From the NCBI RefSeq assembly GCF_900110955.1, contig NZ_FOFR01000037.1, forward strand, positions 1 to 45,414: DNA of 45,414 bases, in the 5' to 3' direction. A program made the translations under genes and the position numbers. This document shows, piece after piece, positions 32,278-40,073 of this stretch (position 1 is the first letter of the stretch; each line of letters opens with the position of its first letter). This DNA is from Lentzea xinjiangensis (GTDB lineage: Bacteria > Actinomycetota > Actinomycetes > Mycobacteriales > Pseudonocardiaceae). Under the pieces are notes generated by a model that did not search any database, was not told where the DNA came from, and saw only the letters and a list, made by a program, of their open reading frames with translations.

Positions 32278-35090
32278 TGGTCTTCCCTTCCCGCCGAGTC
32301 GGCGATTTCCAGCACCGCGGCGGCGAAGTCGCTCAGCAGCGGGTTCTCGAACAGCACCCGGACCGGCACGTCGAGACCGAACTCCCGGTCCAGCCGGGTG
32401 CGGACCTGGCTCGCGAGCAGCGAATGCCCGCCCAGGTCGAAGAAGTCGTCCTCCAGCACGACGTCGTCGAGGTGCAGCACGTCGCACCAGACCTCGCCGA
32501 TGATCTGCTCCACCGGGCCGGCCGGTGCCGTCCTGGTCTCCGCCGGCGCTTCGGCCTCGACCGGTCCGGGTGCTGTGGTCTCGAGCAGTTCGAGCACGCC
32601 GCTGCGGGACCAGCGAGCCGGCACCCCGGTCCGGTAGAGCCGGGACGCGGGACCACCGAACGGGTCGGGCAGGTAACGGGCCGCGGTGCCGGCCGGGCTG
32701 CCGGGCACGCCGCGGGCGATGGACGGTCCGCCGAAGCACAGCTCGCCGCGCACGCCCGCAGGCACCAGGTGCAGCCACTCGTCGAGCACGTAGACGGTGC
32801 CGCTGGCGGCGGGCACCCCGACGCCGAGCGTGCCGCCAGGCGGCTCGTCGGCGGGGGCGTGCAGCGCGCACCACACACCGGCCGGCACGTCGTACACACC
32901 GCGTACGCAGCGGTCGAGCCGCTTGCCGAGGCCGCGGGCGAGCGGCAGCGCGTCCACGTCGCCGAGCACCACCACCTCCGCGTCGGCGGGCAGGTCGGGC
33001 ACCCGGTCGGTCTCGTCGGCGTCGACCACGACCAGCGCCGCACCCGTGACCGGTCCGTCGCAGACCGCGAGCCGGGCACCGGCGCACAGCGCGAGCGTGC
33101 TCTCGAACAGCGCCGCGGCCGAACCGGTCCGGCCGCGCAGCGGCACCACCACGTCCCGGCCGATGCCGAACTCGGCGCGCTGGAAGGCGATCAGCCCGGC
33201 GAGTGCCCGGTAGCTGAGCATCATGTGCCCGCCCCAGCGCGGTTCCGCCAGCAGGTAGGCGTTGGCCTCGGGCACCGGCGGCACACCGGGCGGATCGGCC
33301 GGCCAGGCCGCGATCGTCGCCGCGTCCTGGTCGACGTGCACCACCGCGGGGCCGTGCCCGGCGGGGCGGGTCGCCCCCGCCTCGGTGACCACGACCCGGC
33401 AGCGCGGTGGGGCCGCACCGTCCACGGGGGAGCTCAGATCGACCACGACCCCACGGGCGCGCAGCACCGCGAGCTCCGCGACCACCCGGTCGGCGCCGGT
33501 GAGGGCGACCCCGACCAGGGTCTCGCGCCGCACCCCGAGCGAGCGCAGGTGGTGTGCCAGCCGGTTGGCCTTGTCGTCGAGATCCGCGTAGGTGAGCGGC
33601 TCGGCCGAGGCGACGGCGATCGCGTCCGGCGCGCGGCGGGCGATGTCGACGACCGGGTCGTGGACGGCTTCCGCCCAGCCGTCGACCGGCAGCGCGGTGC
33701 CCCGGCCCCAGCCGAGCAGCTGCAGCCTCTCGTCGGGGTCGACCAGCCGCACCGCGGCGACCGGCGTGTCCGGGTGGGCGACCATGGCGCGCAGCAGGGT
33801 CAGGTAGTGGCGCTGCATCCGCCGCACCGCGCCGAGGTCGAACAGCCGCACGTCGAAGTCCCAGACCCCGACCAGCCGGCCCTCCTCCTTGAGCACGGCG
33901 AGGATCAGGTCGACCGGAGCGGGTTCACTGGCCATGCGCAGCGGCTCGACCCGCACGTCGGCGAGCTCGACGCACTCCCGGTCGATGTCGGCGAACTGCA
34001 TCATCACGTCGAAGAACGGCTGGCGGTCGGACTCGCGGCGGGGTTGCAGCTCCTCCACCACGCGATCGAACGGCACCTCCTGGTGGGCGTAGGCGTCGAG
34101 CACGGTCTCGCGGACCCTGGCCAGCACCTCGCGGAAGGTCGGCTCGCCGCCGACGTCCATGCGCAGGGCCACGGTGTTGGTGAAGAACCCGATGACGCCC
34201 TCGGTCTCGGCCCTGGTCCGATTGGCGACGAGGCTGCCGACCACGTGGTCGGGCTGGCCGCAGTAGCGGGCGAGCAGCACGCTGAACGCGGTCAGCAGCA
34301 CGGTGAACAGCGACGACCCGGTCTCGGCCGCCAGTCGCTCCGCGTCGGCGACGAGGTCGGCGGGCAGCTCGATCTCATCACTGCCGCCCCGGCCGCGGGG
34401 CGCTCGCCCGCGCGGGCGGCAGGTCGGCAGCTCCAGCCGGGCGGGCAGGTCGGCGAGGTGGCGGCGCCAGTGGTCGAGCTGGCGGTCCAGCCCGCCGCCG
34501 GCGAGCTGGTCACGTTGCCACACCGCGAAGTCCGCGTACTGGATGTCCGGCTCGTCGAGCGGCGCCGCGATGCCAGGGGCGGCGTGCGCGGCGTACCGCT
34601 CGACCAGCTCGGTGTGCATCAGCCGCAGCGACCACGCGTCGCACACCAGGTGGTCGAGCACGACGAACAGCACGTGCTCCTGGTCGGCCACGCGCACCAG
34701 GTGCGCCCGCAGCAGCGGACCGCGTTCCAGGTCGAACGGGATGCGCAGCTGCGCCTCGGCGAGCGCGTCCAGCGCGGCCTCGCGGTCGGGCCGGTCGCTG
34801 AGGTCCACGTCGGACACCGGCACCGGGGCCGGTGGCGCGATCACCTGGAGCAGCTCGTCGCCGTCGTGCTCGAACGTGGTGCGCAGAACCTCGTGCCGGC
34901 TCACCAGGTCGGTCACCGCCGCGCCCAGCGCGGCCCGGTCGACGCGGCCGAGCAGGCGCCACCCGAACCGGATGTTGTAGGCGGACGAGGAGGAGTCGAC
35001 CTTCTCCATCAGCCAGAGCCGCTGTTGGGCGCGTGAAGCGGGGGCGACCGTCTCCTGGGTGGTGTCCTCGACCGTCTCCTGGTTCAGCAC
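32274..35090 (-). CDS. NRPS module C-(A)-T with degenerate adenylation domain
   Basis: GTG at 35090, overlapping the upstream stop; GGGAGAG lies just before it. 938 residues. The C domain (about 10-440) has an altered active-site motif DHLVCDAWS near 149: the catalytic second His and the Asp remain, but the first His is Asp and the Gly is Ala. The following region (about 455-850) is recognisably an A domain at its edges (LTYADLDDKANRLAHHLRSL, YVLDEWLHLVPAGVRGELCF, YRTGVPARWSRSGVLELLE). It lacks A3 (TSGSTG), A5 (YGPTE), the A8 loop and the A10 lysine, so it cannot form an adenylate. The T domain is intact (DDFFDLGGHSLLASQV). This carrier must be charged in trans, most likely by the free-standing Thr-type enzyme at 10401-11909. 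Confidence 0.9.
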   Translation of the reverse strand: MLNQETVEDTTQETVAPASRAQQRLWLMEKVDSSSSAYNIRFGWRLLGRVDRAALGAAVTDLVSRHEVLRTTFEHDGDELLQVIAPPAPVPVSDVDLSDRPDREAALDALAEAQLRIPFDLERGPLLRAHLVRVADQEHVLFVVLDHLVCDAWSLRLMHTELVERYAAHAAPGIAAPLDEPDIQYADFAVWQRDQLAGGGLDRQLDHWRRHLADLPARLELPTCRPRGRAPRGRGGSDEIELPADLVADAERLAAETGSSLFTVLLTAFSVLLARYCGQPDHVVGSLVANRTRAETEGVIGFFTNTVALRMDVGGEPTFREVLARVRETVLDAYAHQEVPFDRVVEELQPRRESDRQPFFDVMMQFADIDRECVELADVRVEPLRMASEPAPVDLILAVLKEEGRLVGVWDFDVRLFDLGAVRRMQRHYLTLLRAMVAHPDTPVAAVRLVDPDERLQLLGWGRGTALPVDGWAEAVHDPVVDIARRAPDAIAVASAEPLTYADLDDKANRLAHHLRSLGVRRETLVGVALTGADRVVAELAVLRARGVVVDLSSPVDGAAPPRCRVVVTEAGATRPAGHGPAVVHVDQDAATIAAWPADPPGVPPVPEANAYLLAEPRWGGHMMLSYRALAGLIAFQRAEFGIGRDVVVPLRGRTGSAAALFESTLALCAGARLAVCDGPVTGAALVVVDADETDRVPDLPADAEVVVLGDVDALPLARGLGKRLDRCVRGVYDVPAGVWCALHAPADEPPGGTLGVGVPAASGTVYVLDEWLHLVPAGVRGELCFGGPSIARGVPGSPAGTAARYLPDPFGGPASRLYRTGVPARWSRSGVLELLETTAPGPVEAEAPAETRTAPAGPVEQIIGEVWCDVLHLDDVVLEDDFFDLGGHSLLASQVRTRLDREFGLDVPVRVLFENPLLSDFAAAVLEIADSAGREDQ

Positions 35091-36955
35091 TGTGCTCTCC
35101 CACTGTCCTGAGTGGTATCGGTTCTGGTGGCGCGGGTCCTGGTGGCCCGCGCGGCGCGGCCGATCGCGGTGGGTGCGGCGGCACCGGCGGTGACCGCGCG
35201 GTCGGTCACCGCGGCGAGGTCGGCCAGGCGCGGCGCGTCGTAGACGTCGCGCACCCGCAGCTCGACACCCCACCGGCCGCGGATCCGGGACACCACCTGG
35301 GTCGCGGCGAGCGAGTGCCCGCCGAGCCGGAAGAAGTCGTGACCGCGACCGACGCGCGGCACGGCGAGCACCTCCTGCCAGGTGCTGGCGAGGAACGCCT
35401 CGGTGGCCCCGACCGGTGCTTCGTAGCGCACGTCCGCGCCCGGCCCTGCCGGTTCCGGCAGCGCGGCCCGGTCGAGCTTGCCGTTGCGGGTCAGCGGGAG
35501 CGCGGCGAGCCGGACGAACGCGGTCGGCACCATGGCCGCGGGCAGCGCCGCACCGAGCGAGGTCCGCAGCTCCTCGTCGTGATCGGCGTCGTGGTCGGCA
35601 CCGGGCTCCATGACCAGGTACCCGACGAGCACGGGGTCACCGGGTGCCCGCTCGCGCACGACCGCCGCCGCGTCGACCACCCCCGGCCGGGCGCGCATGG
35701 CCGCGGCCACCTCGTCCAGCTCGACGCGCATCCCGCGGATCTTGACCTGGCCGTCGGTGCGGCCGACGAACTCCAGCGCGCCGTCCGGGCGTCGGCGCAC
35801 GTGGTCACCGGTGCGGTAGCGGCGGGCGCCGGGCGGGCCGCCGGGATCGGGCACGAACCGCTCCGCGGTCATCGCCGGGCGGCCGAGGTAGCCGCGCGAC
35901 ACGGCGTCGCCACCGACGCACAGCTCCCCCACCGTCCCGGCCGGCACCGCGTCGCCGCGCTCGTCGACGACGGAGACGACCCGGTCGCCGACGGCGCGGC
36001 CGATCGGGATCGCGGCCGCGGTCAGGTCGGCCGGCTCGATCTCGCGCACGCAGCTGAACACCGTGCACTCCGACGGGCCGTAGCCGTTGACGATGCGGGT
36101 GCCCGGCAGCGCGGCAGCGGCCGCGGCCACGTGCGGCACCGACAGCGACTCACCGCCTGCCATCAGGTACCGCACCCCGGTGAGCAACGCGGGGTCGACG
36201 TTGACCACCGCGTTGAACGCGGCGGCGGTGAGCCACAGGACGGTGGCGCCCCTGGCCGCCGCCCAGCGCACGACCGCCACCGGGTCGGTGGCATCGCCCT
36301 GGTACACCGCCAGAGCGCCGCCCGAGAGCAGCGCCGGGTACACGTCGAGCACGTGGCCGTCCCACGACTGCGCGGAGTGGTGCACCGCCACCGCACCGGG
36401 ACCCCAGTCCGCGTAGCCGTCGCCCGCGAAGAACCCGGGGACGTTGCGGTGGCACACCAGCGTCCCCTTGGGCCGGCCGGTCGAGCCGGACGTGTAGGGC
36501 ACGTAGCAGAGGTCGTCCGGCGAGACCTCGACCCCGGGATCGGTGTCCGGTGCCACGGCGATCGCGGGGTCGTCCACCCGCACCACCGGCGCCGGCGTGA
36601 GCGTCCACCGCAGACCGCCGCCGACCACCACGAGCGGGACCGCGCACTCGGCGGCCATCACGGTGAGCCGGTCGTCGGGCAGGCCGTCCTCCAGCGGTAC
36701 GTACGCCGCACCGGTCTTGAGCACGGCGAGCATCGCCACGACCGAGTCGACCGAGCGGCGCACCCGCAGCCCGACCAGGTCGCCTCGACCGGCACCGAGA
36801 CCGAGCAGGTGGTGGGCGAGCCGGTTGGCCCGCCGGTCCAGCTCGGCGTAGGTCAGGGTGGTGTCGTCGGAGAACACCGCCCGCGCGTCGGGCGTCCTGC
36901 GTGCCTGCCGGGCGAACATCTGGTGCACCACCGGCACCGCGAACTCGTTCGACAC
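35084..36955 (-). CDS. NRPS loading module A-T, hydrophobic (Val-like) pocket
   Basis: GTG at 36955 chosen over a TTG at 36976 because GAGGAGG stands six bases before it; 623 residues. A domain: LCYVPYTSGSTGRPKG (A3, near 156), NGYGPSECTVFSC (A5), YRTGDHVRRRPDGALEFVGR (A7), QVKIRGMRVELDEV (A8) and RNGKLDRAAL (A10). T domain: GHDFFRLGGHSLAATQV near 548. There is no condensation domain, so it should load the first residue. The by-eye code D-G-L-W-M-G-G-V-F-K is close to the valine type DALWMGGTFK with Gly for Ala, so Val or a slightly larger aliphatic residue is likely. It is the first gene of the large minus operon, directly behind a SARP-type operator. Confidence 0.92.
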   Translation of the reverse strand: MSNEFAVPVVHQMFARQARRTPDARAVFSDDTTLTYAELDRRANRLAHHLLGLGAGRGDLVGLRVRRSVDSVVAMLAVLKTGAAYVPLEDGLPDDRLTVMAAECAVPLVVVGGGLRWTLTPAPVVRVDDPAIAVAPDTDPGVEVSPDDLCYVPYTSGSTGRPKGTLVCHRNVPGFFAGDGYADWGPGAVAVHHSAQSWDGHVLDVYPALLSGGALAVYQGDATDPVAVVRWAAARGATVLWLTAAAFNAVVNVDPALLTGVRYLMAGGESLSVPHVAAAAAALPGTRIVNGYGPSECTVFSCVREIEPADLTAAAIPIGRAVGDRVVSVVDERGDAVPAGTVGELCVGGDAVSRGYLGRPAMTAERFVPDPGGPPGARRYRTGDHVRRRPDGALEFVGRTDGQVKIRGMRVELDEVAAAMRARPGVVDAAAVVRERAPGDPVLVGYLVMEPGADHDADHDEELRTSLGAALPAAMVPTAFVRLAALPLTRNGKLDRAALPEPAGPGADVRYEAPVGATEAFLASTWQEVLAVPRVGRGHDFFRLGGHSLAATQVVSRIRGRWGVELRVRDVYDAPRLADLAAVTDRAVTAGAAAPTAIGRAARATRTRATRTDTTQDSGRAQC

Positions 36956-37005
36956 CCTGGCCTCCTCAAGGTCCAACCGCGACGGTTCCCACCGTGGCGG
37001 GTGCG

Positions 37006-37023
37006 GTTATCGGTGGGTTATCG
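37006..37023 (-). promoter_or_regulatory. Probable SARP operator of the NRPS operon
   Basis: On the minus strand the sequence reads CGATAACCCACCGATAAC: two identical heptamers with a 4-bp spacer, an 11-bp period. It lies 50 bp upstream of the GTG of the loading module. The same heptamer and the same CCAC spacer recur at 43788-43805. Confidence 0.75.
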
Positions 37024-37057
37024 ACCGCGGAGCAGCGGCGATGCCCGGTGGCGGACG

Positions 37058-37267
37058 GCGTCCGCCGATCTGCACGGGCTCCATCCGCCCGAGGTGCACG
37101 AGCGCCACCCGCCCGACGGGCGCGAGCAGCCTCAGCCCATCTGCACGGCTACCACCCGCCCGACCTGCACGAGCAGCGCCAGCCCATCTGCACGGCCACC
37201 ACCCGCCCGACGGGGTACGAGCAGCCTCAGCCGATCTGCGCGGGCACCGTCCGCTCGAGGTGCACGT
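37058..37267 (-). repeat. Degenerate 47/48-bp tandem repeats derived from the end of the purF-like gene
   Basis: About four imperfect copies run from 37058 to 37267. The clearest are 37126-37172, 37173-37220 and 37221-37267. The last contains the final codons of the purF-like gene (end of frame ERTVPAQIG). The others, read in the same sense, give look-alike ends (GRVVAVQMG, GRMEPVQIGG), some followed by a stop. They appear to be tandem duplications of the gene's 3' end lying beyond its stop. Confidence 0.7.
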
Positions 37268-38624
37268 GCCCGGCCGTCGGCACTGCCGCCGGGTACACGC
37301 CGGTGAAGCAGCCGGTGCAGGCCGGGCCGCCACCGGCCGCCTCGACCATGCCCCGCACCGACAGGTAGTTCAGCGAGTCGCCGCCGACGAGGACGCCGAC
37401 CTCCGCCACGGTGCGGTCGCTGGCCACCAGTTCGGCCCTGGAGCGCATGTTCACGCCGAAGAAGCAGGGCCAGCGCACCGGTGCCGAGGACACGCGCACA
37501 TGCACCTCGGCAGCGCCCGCCCGGCGCAGCAGCTGCACCACCTCGCGCATCGAGGTGGACCGCACGATCGAGTCGTCCACCACGACGACCCGTTTGCCGG
37601 CCACCGCCTCCGGCACCACGTTGATCTTCATCCGCACCCCGAGGCTGCGCTCGAAGTCGCTGGGTTTGATGAACGTGCGGCCGAGGTACTGGTTGCGCAC
37701 CAACGCTTCCACATATGGCAGACCGGATTCCTGCGCGTAGCCCATGGCAGCCGGTCTGGCGGTGTCGGGCACCGCTGTCACCACGTCGGCCACCGCGGGT
37801 GCCTCCCGGGCGAGCAGCACGCCCATCGCGTGCCGCATCCCCTGCACCCGCACCCCGTCCAGCAGCGAGTCCTGACGGGCGAAGTACACCCGCTCGAACA
37901 CGCAGGGCGCCGGCCGGGCGTCGGCGAACAGCTCGCCGCGCGTTCCCCGGTCGTCGATCGTGACCAGTTCGCCGGGTGCGACCTCGCGCAGCAACGTCGC
38001 GCCGAGCGTGTCCAGTGCGACGGTCTCGGACACGACCACCAGCCCGCCGTCAGGAAGCCGGCCGAGGCACAGAGGCCGGAACCCCTGCGGGTCGCGCGCG
38101 GCGTACAGAGCGCCGGTGGTGGCCACCACGATGCTGAACGCGCCCCTCACCTGCGGCAGCACCGCGCGCAGCGCGCCTGCCACGTCGTCGGTCCGGTCGG
38201 CGAGCGCGTCCACCAGCTCCTGGGTGTCCGCACCGCCGGCCACCGCGTCCGGCGACCGTTCCCGGTCGCCGATGCCGGTCAGGTTCCCGTTGTGCGCCAA
38301 GGCGAACGCCGAGCCGAGCCGGGTGATGCCCAGCAGCGGCTGGATGTTCGCCTCGGTCGAGCCTCCCGCCGTCGCGTACCGCACGTGCCCGACGGCGACA
38401 TGACCGCGCATCGCGGCCAGCTTCGCCTCGTCGAACACCTGCTGCACCAAGCCCATCCCACCGGCCTGGCGCAGGGTGCGGCGGTCGCCTGTGACCACGC
38501 CCGCCGACTCCTGACCCCGGTGCTGCAACGCGACCAGGGCATAGGAGCACAGCCGGGCGACGTCCGCGTCGCGGTGCCACAGTCCGGCCACACCACACGC
38601 CTCACCCACCTCGTCAAGAGGCAT
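37227..38624 (-). CDS. PurF-like glutamine amidotransferase / phosphoribosyltransferase
   Basis: ATG at 38624 with AAGGAG upstream; 465 residues. The N-terminal Ntn glutaminase domain has Cys10 in GEACGVAGLW, which would be exposed after removal of nine residues, plus GHVRYATAG and AHNGNL. The C-terminal domain has the PRPP-type motif VVVVDDSIVR, then S-T-S-M-R where housekeeping enzymes have G-T-T-S-R. Cysteines of a B. subtilis-type Fe-S site are present (WPCFFGVN and ACTGCFTG). PurF makes 5-phosphoribosylamine from PRPP and glutamine. A second copy in a peptide cluster may supply an amine or ribosylamine, or may be a resistant duplicate if the product inhibits glutamine amidotransferases. 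The changed PRPP loop argues for altered chemistry. It follows the amidohydrolase by 17 bp. Confidence 0.88.
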   Translation of the reverse strand: MPLDEVGEACGVAGLWHRDADVARLCSYALVALQHRGQESAGVVTGDRRTLRQAGGMGLVQQVFDEAKLAAMRGHVAVGHVRYATAGGSTEANIQPLLGITRLGSAFALAHNGNLTGIGDRERSPDAVAGGADTQELVDALADRTDDVAGALRAVLPQVRGAFSIVVATTGALYAARDPQGFRPLCLGRLPDGGLVVVSETVALDTLGATLLREVAPGELVTIDDRGTRGELFADARPAPCVFERVYFARQDSLLDGVRVQGMRHAMGVLLAREAPAVADVVTAVPDTARPAAMGYAQESGLPYVEALVRNQYLGRTFIKPSDFERSLGVRMKINVVPEAVAGKRVVVVDDSIVRSTSMREVVQLLRRAGAAEVHVRVSSAPVRWPCFFGVNMRSRAELVASDRTVAEVGVLVGGDSLNYLSVRGMVEAAGGGPACTGCFTGVYPAAVPTAGHVHLERTVPAQIG

Positions 38625-38641
38625 CGTGCTCTCCTTCGGGG

Positions 38642-39919
38642 TCAGAGCGACACGGCGGCGCGGAACAGGACCTCGGCGCCGGCCACCAGATCGGCGGGGG
38701 CCGTGTCCTCCTCCGGCACGTGGCTGACCCCGCCCCGGCTGGGGACGAAGATCATGCCGATGGGGGCGATCCCGGCGATCACCTGCGCGTCGTGGCCCGC
38801 CCCGCTGGACACGACCGCGTGGTCGTGGCCCAGCGACTCGGCCGCGGCGACGCACGCCGCCCGCAGCCGGTCGTCGGTGATCACCGGGTCCTGCCGCATG
38901 GCAACGCGGATCTCGGCCCGCACCCCGGCCGCGGCGGCCGACGCGTGGATCGCCGAGCGCAGTTCGCGCTCCACCACGGCGAGGCGAGTCCGGTCCAGAT
39001 CGCGCACCTCGGCGGTCAGCCGAGCCACCCCGGGAACCACGTTGGTGCTGTTGGGTTCCACCTCGATCCGGCCGGTGGTGCTGACCTGGCAGAGGTCGCG
39101 GGTGGCGGCGAGCTCGCGCACCCCCAGCACCACCGCCGCGGCGGCGACCAGCGCGTCGTGCCTGCCGGCCATCGGGGTGGTGCCCGCGTGCCCGGCGCGG
39201 CCGATCAGGTCCACCGAGAGCACGGTGCGGCCCACGATGCCGTCGACGATGCCGATGGGCAGCCCGGCCTGTTCCAGCACCGGCCCCTGCTCCACGTGCA
39301 GCTCCAGGTACGCCGCGATCGAGCCGAGCGGCCACGCCGCGCGGGCGACACCGTCGAGGTCGCCGCCGGACCTGGCCAGGGCCGCGCGCAACGGGTTACC
39401 CAGGTAGTCGACGGGCTCCGGACCGAACTGACCGGCGCGGCCGGCGATGGCCATCGACCCCCAGAACGGCTGCGGGAAGGACGATCCCTCCTCGTTGGCG
39501 AAGCCGGCCACGACCAGCTCGTGGCGGCAGTCGAGGCCCTGGTCGACGACCGACTGCAGCGCCTCCAGCGCGGCCAGCACACCGTAGGCGCCGTCGAGCC
39601 GGCCGCCGTTGACGACGGTGTCCAGGTGCGACCCGATCATCAACACCGGTTTGCCACCGCGGACCGGGCCGCGCAGCAGGAGGTTGCCCGCCGCGTCGAC
39701 GCTCGCGGTGAGGCCGCCCTCGCGGGCCCACTCGGACACCAGCCGCACGGCGGCGCGGTCGGCGTCGCTGAAGGCCGGCCGAGTGATGCCACCCCTGGGG
39801 TCGGCGCCCACCCGCGCCAGCGCCTCGATGCGACCGAGCAGTCTGGACCCGTCGATGGTCGGCCGGGACCCGACGGCCACACCGCCCACGACGGTTGCGT
39901 TGCGGGCCATGCCGGTCAC
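38642..39919 (-). CDS. M20-family amidohydrolase (allantoate / N-carbamoyl-amino-acid hydrolase type)
   Basis: GTG at 39919 (an ATG at 39910 is an equal candidate); 425 residues. Zinc-site motifs of the allantoate amidohydrolase/beta-ureidopropionase/L-carbamoylase subgroup are clear: MIGSHLDTVVNGGRLDGAYG, AGFANEEGSSF, AYLELHVEQGPVLE, RAGHAGTTPM, and SSGAGHDAQVIAGIAP near the end. These enzymes release carbamoyl groups, for example N-carbamoyl-beta-alanine to beta-alanine, or allantoate to ureidoglycine. With a beta-amino-acid-like A domain in the assembly line, beta-alanine or another beta-amino acid is an attractive product, but the exact substrate cannot be read from motifs. First gene of an operon with the purF-like gene, behind a SARP-type operator. 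Confidence 0.85.
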   Translation of the reverse strand: MTGMARNATVVGGVAVGSRPTIDGSRLLGRIEALARVGADPRGGITRPAFSDADRAAVRLVSEWAREGGLTASVDAAGNLLLRGPVRGGKPVLMIGSHLDTVVNGGRLDGAYGVLAALEALQSVVDQGLDCRHELVVAGFANEEGSSFPQPFWGSMAIAGRAGQFGPEPVDYLGNPLRAALARSGGDLDGVARAAWPLGSIAAYLELHVEQGPVLEQAGLPIGIVDGIVGRTVLSVDLIGRAGHAGTTPMAGRHDALVAAAAVVLGVRELAATRDLCQVSTTGRIEVEPNSTNVVPGVARLTAEVRDLDRTRLAVVERELRSAIHASAAAAGVRAEIRVAMRQDPVITDDRLRAACVAAAESLGHDHAVVSSGAGHDAQVIAGIAPIGMIFVPSRGGVSHVPEEDTAPADLVAGAEVLFRAAVSL

Positions 39920-40055
39920 GCTTCCCGGCCGACCGGTCCGACCACTTCGGACAGTTCACACGCGTGCCAGGGCATCATGGTTGTTCCTCCCGCGTCGGGA
40001 AAACTGGACGGCGGCACGCGGTCTCGCCGCGGCCGTCACCAAGGTCCCGACCCGG

Positions 40056-40073
40056 GTTATCGAAGGCTTATCG
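40056..40073 (-). promoter_or_regulatory. Probable SARP operator overlapping the end of the SARP gene
   Basis: The minus strand reads CGATAAGCCTTCGATAAC: two heptamers with a 4-bp spacer at 11-bp period. The TAA stop codon of the regulator gene (40057-40059) lies inside the second heptamer. The site is 136 bp upstream of the amidohydrolase start and is oriented toward it. Confidence 0.7.

Noticed and set aside
37058..37220. CRISPR-like array
   Set aside because: Units are adjacent and degenerate with no unique spacers, and no cas gene is nearby; they derive from the end of the purF-like gene.
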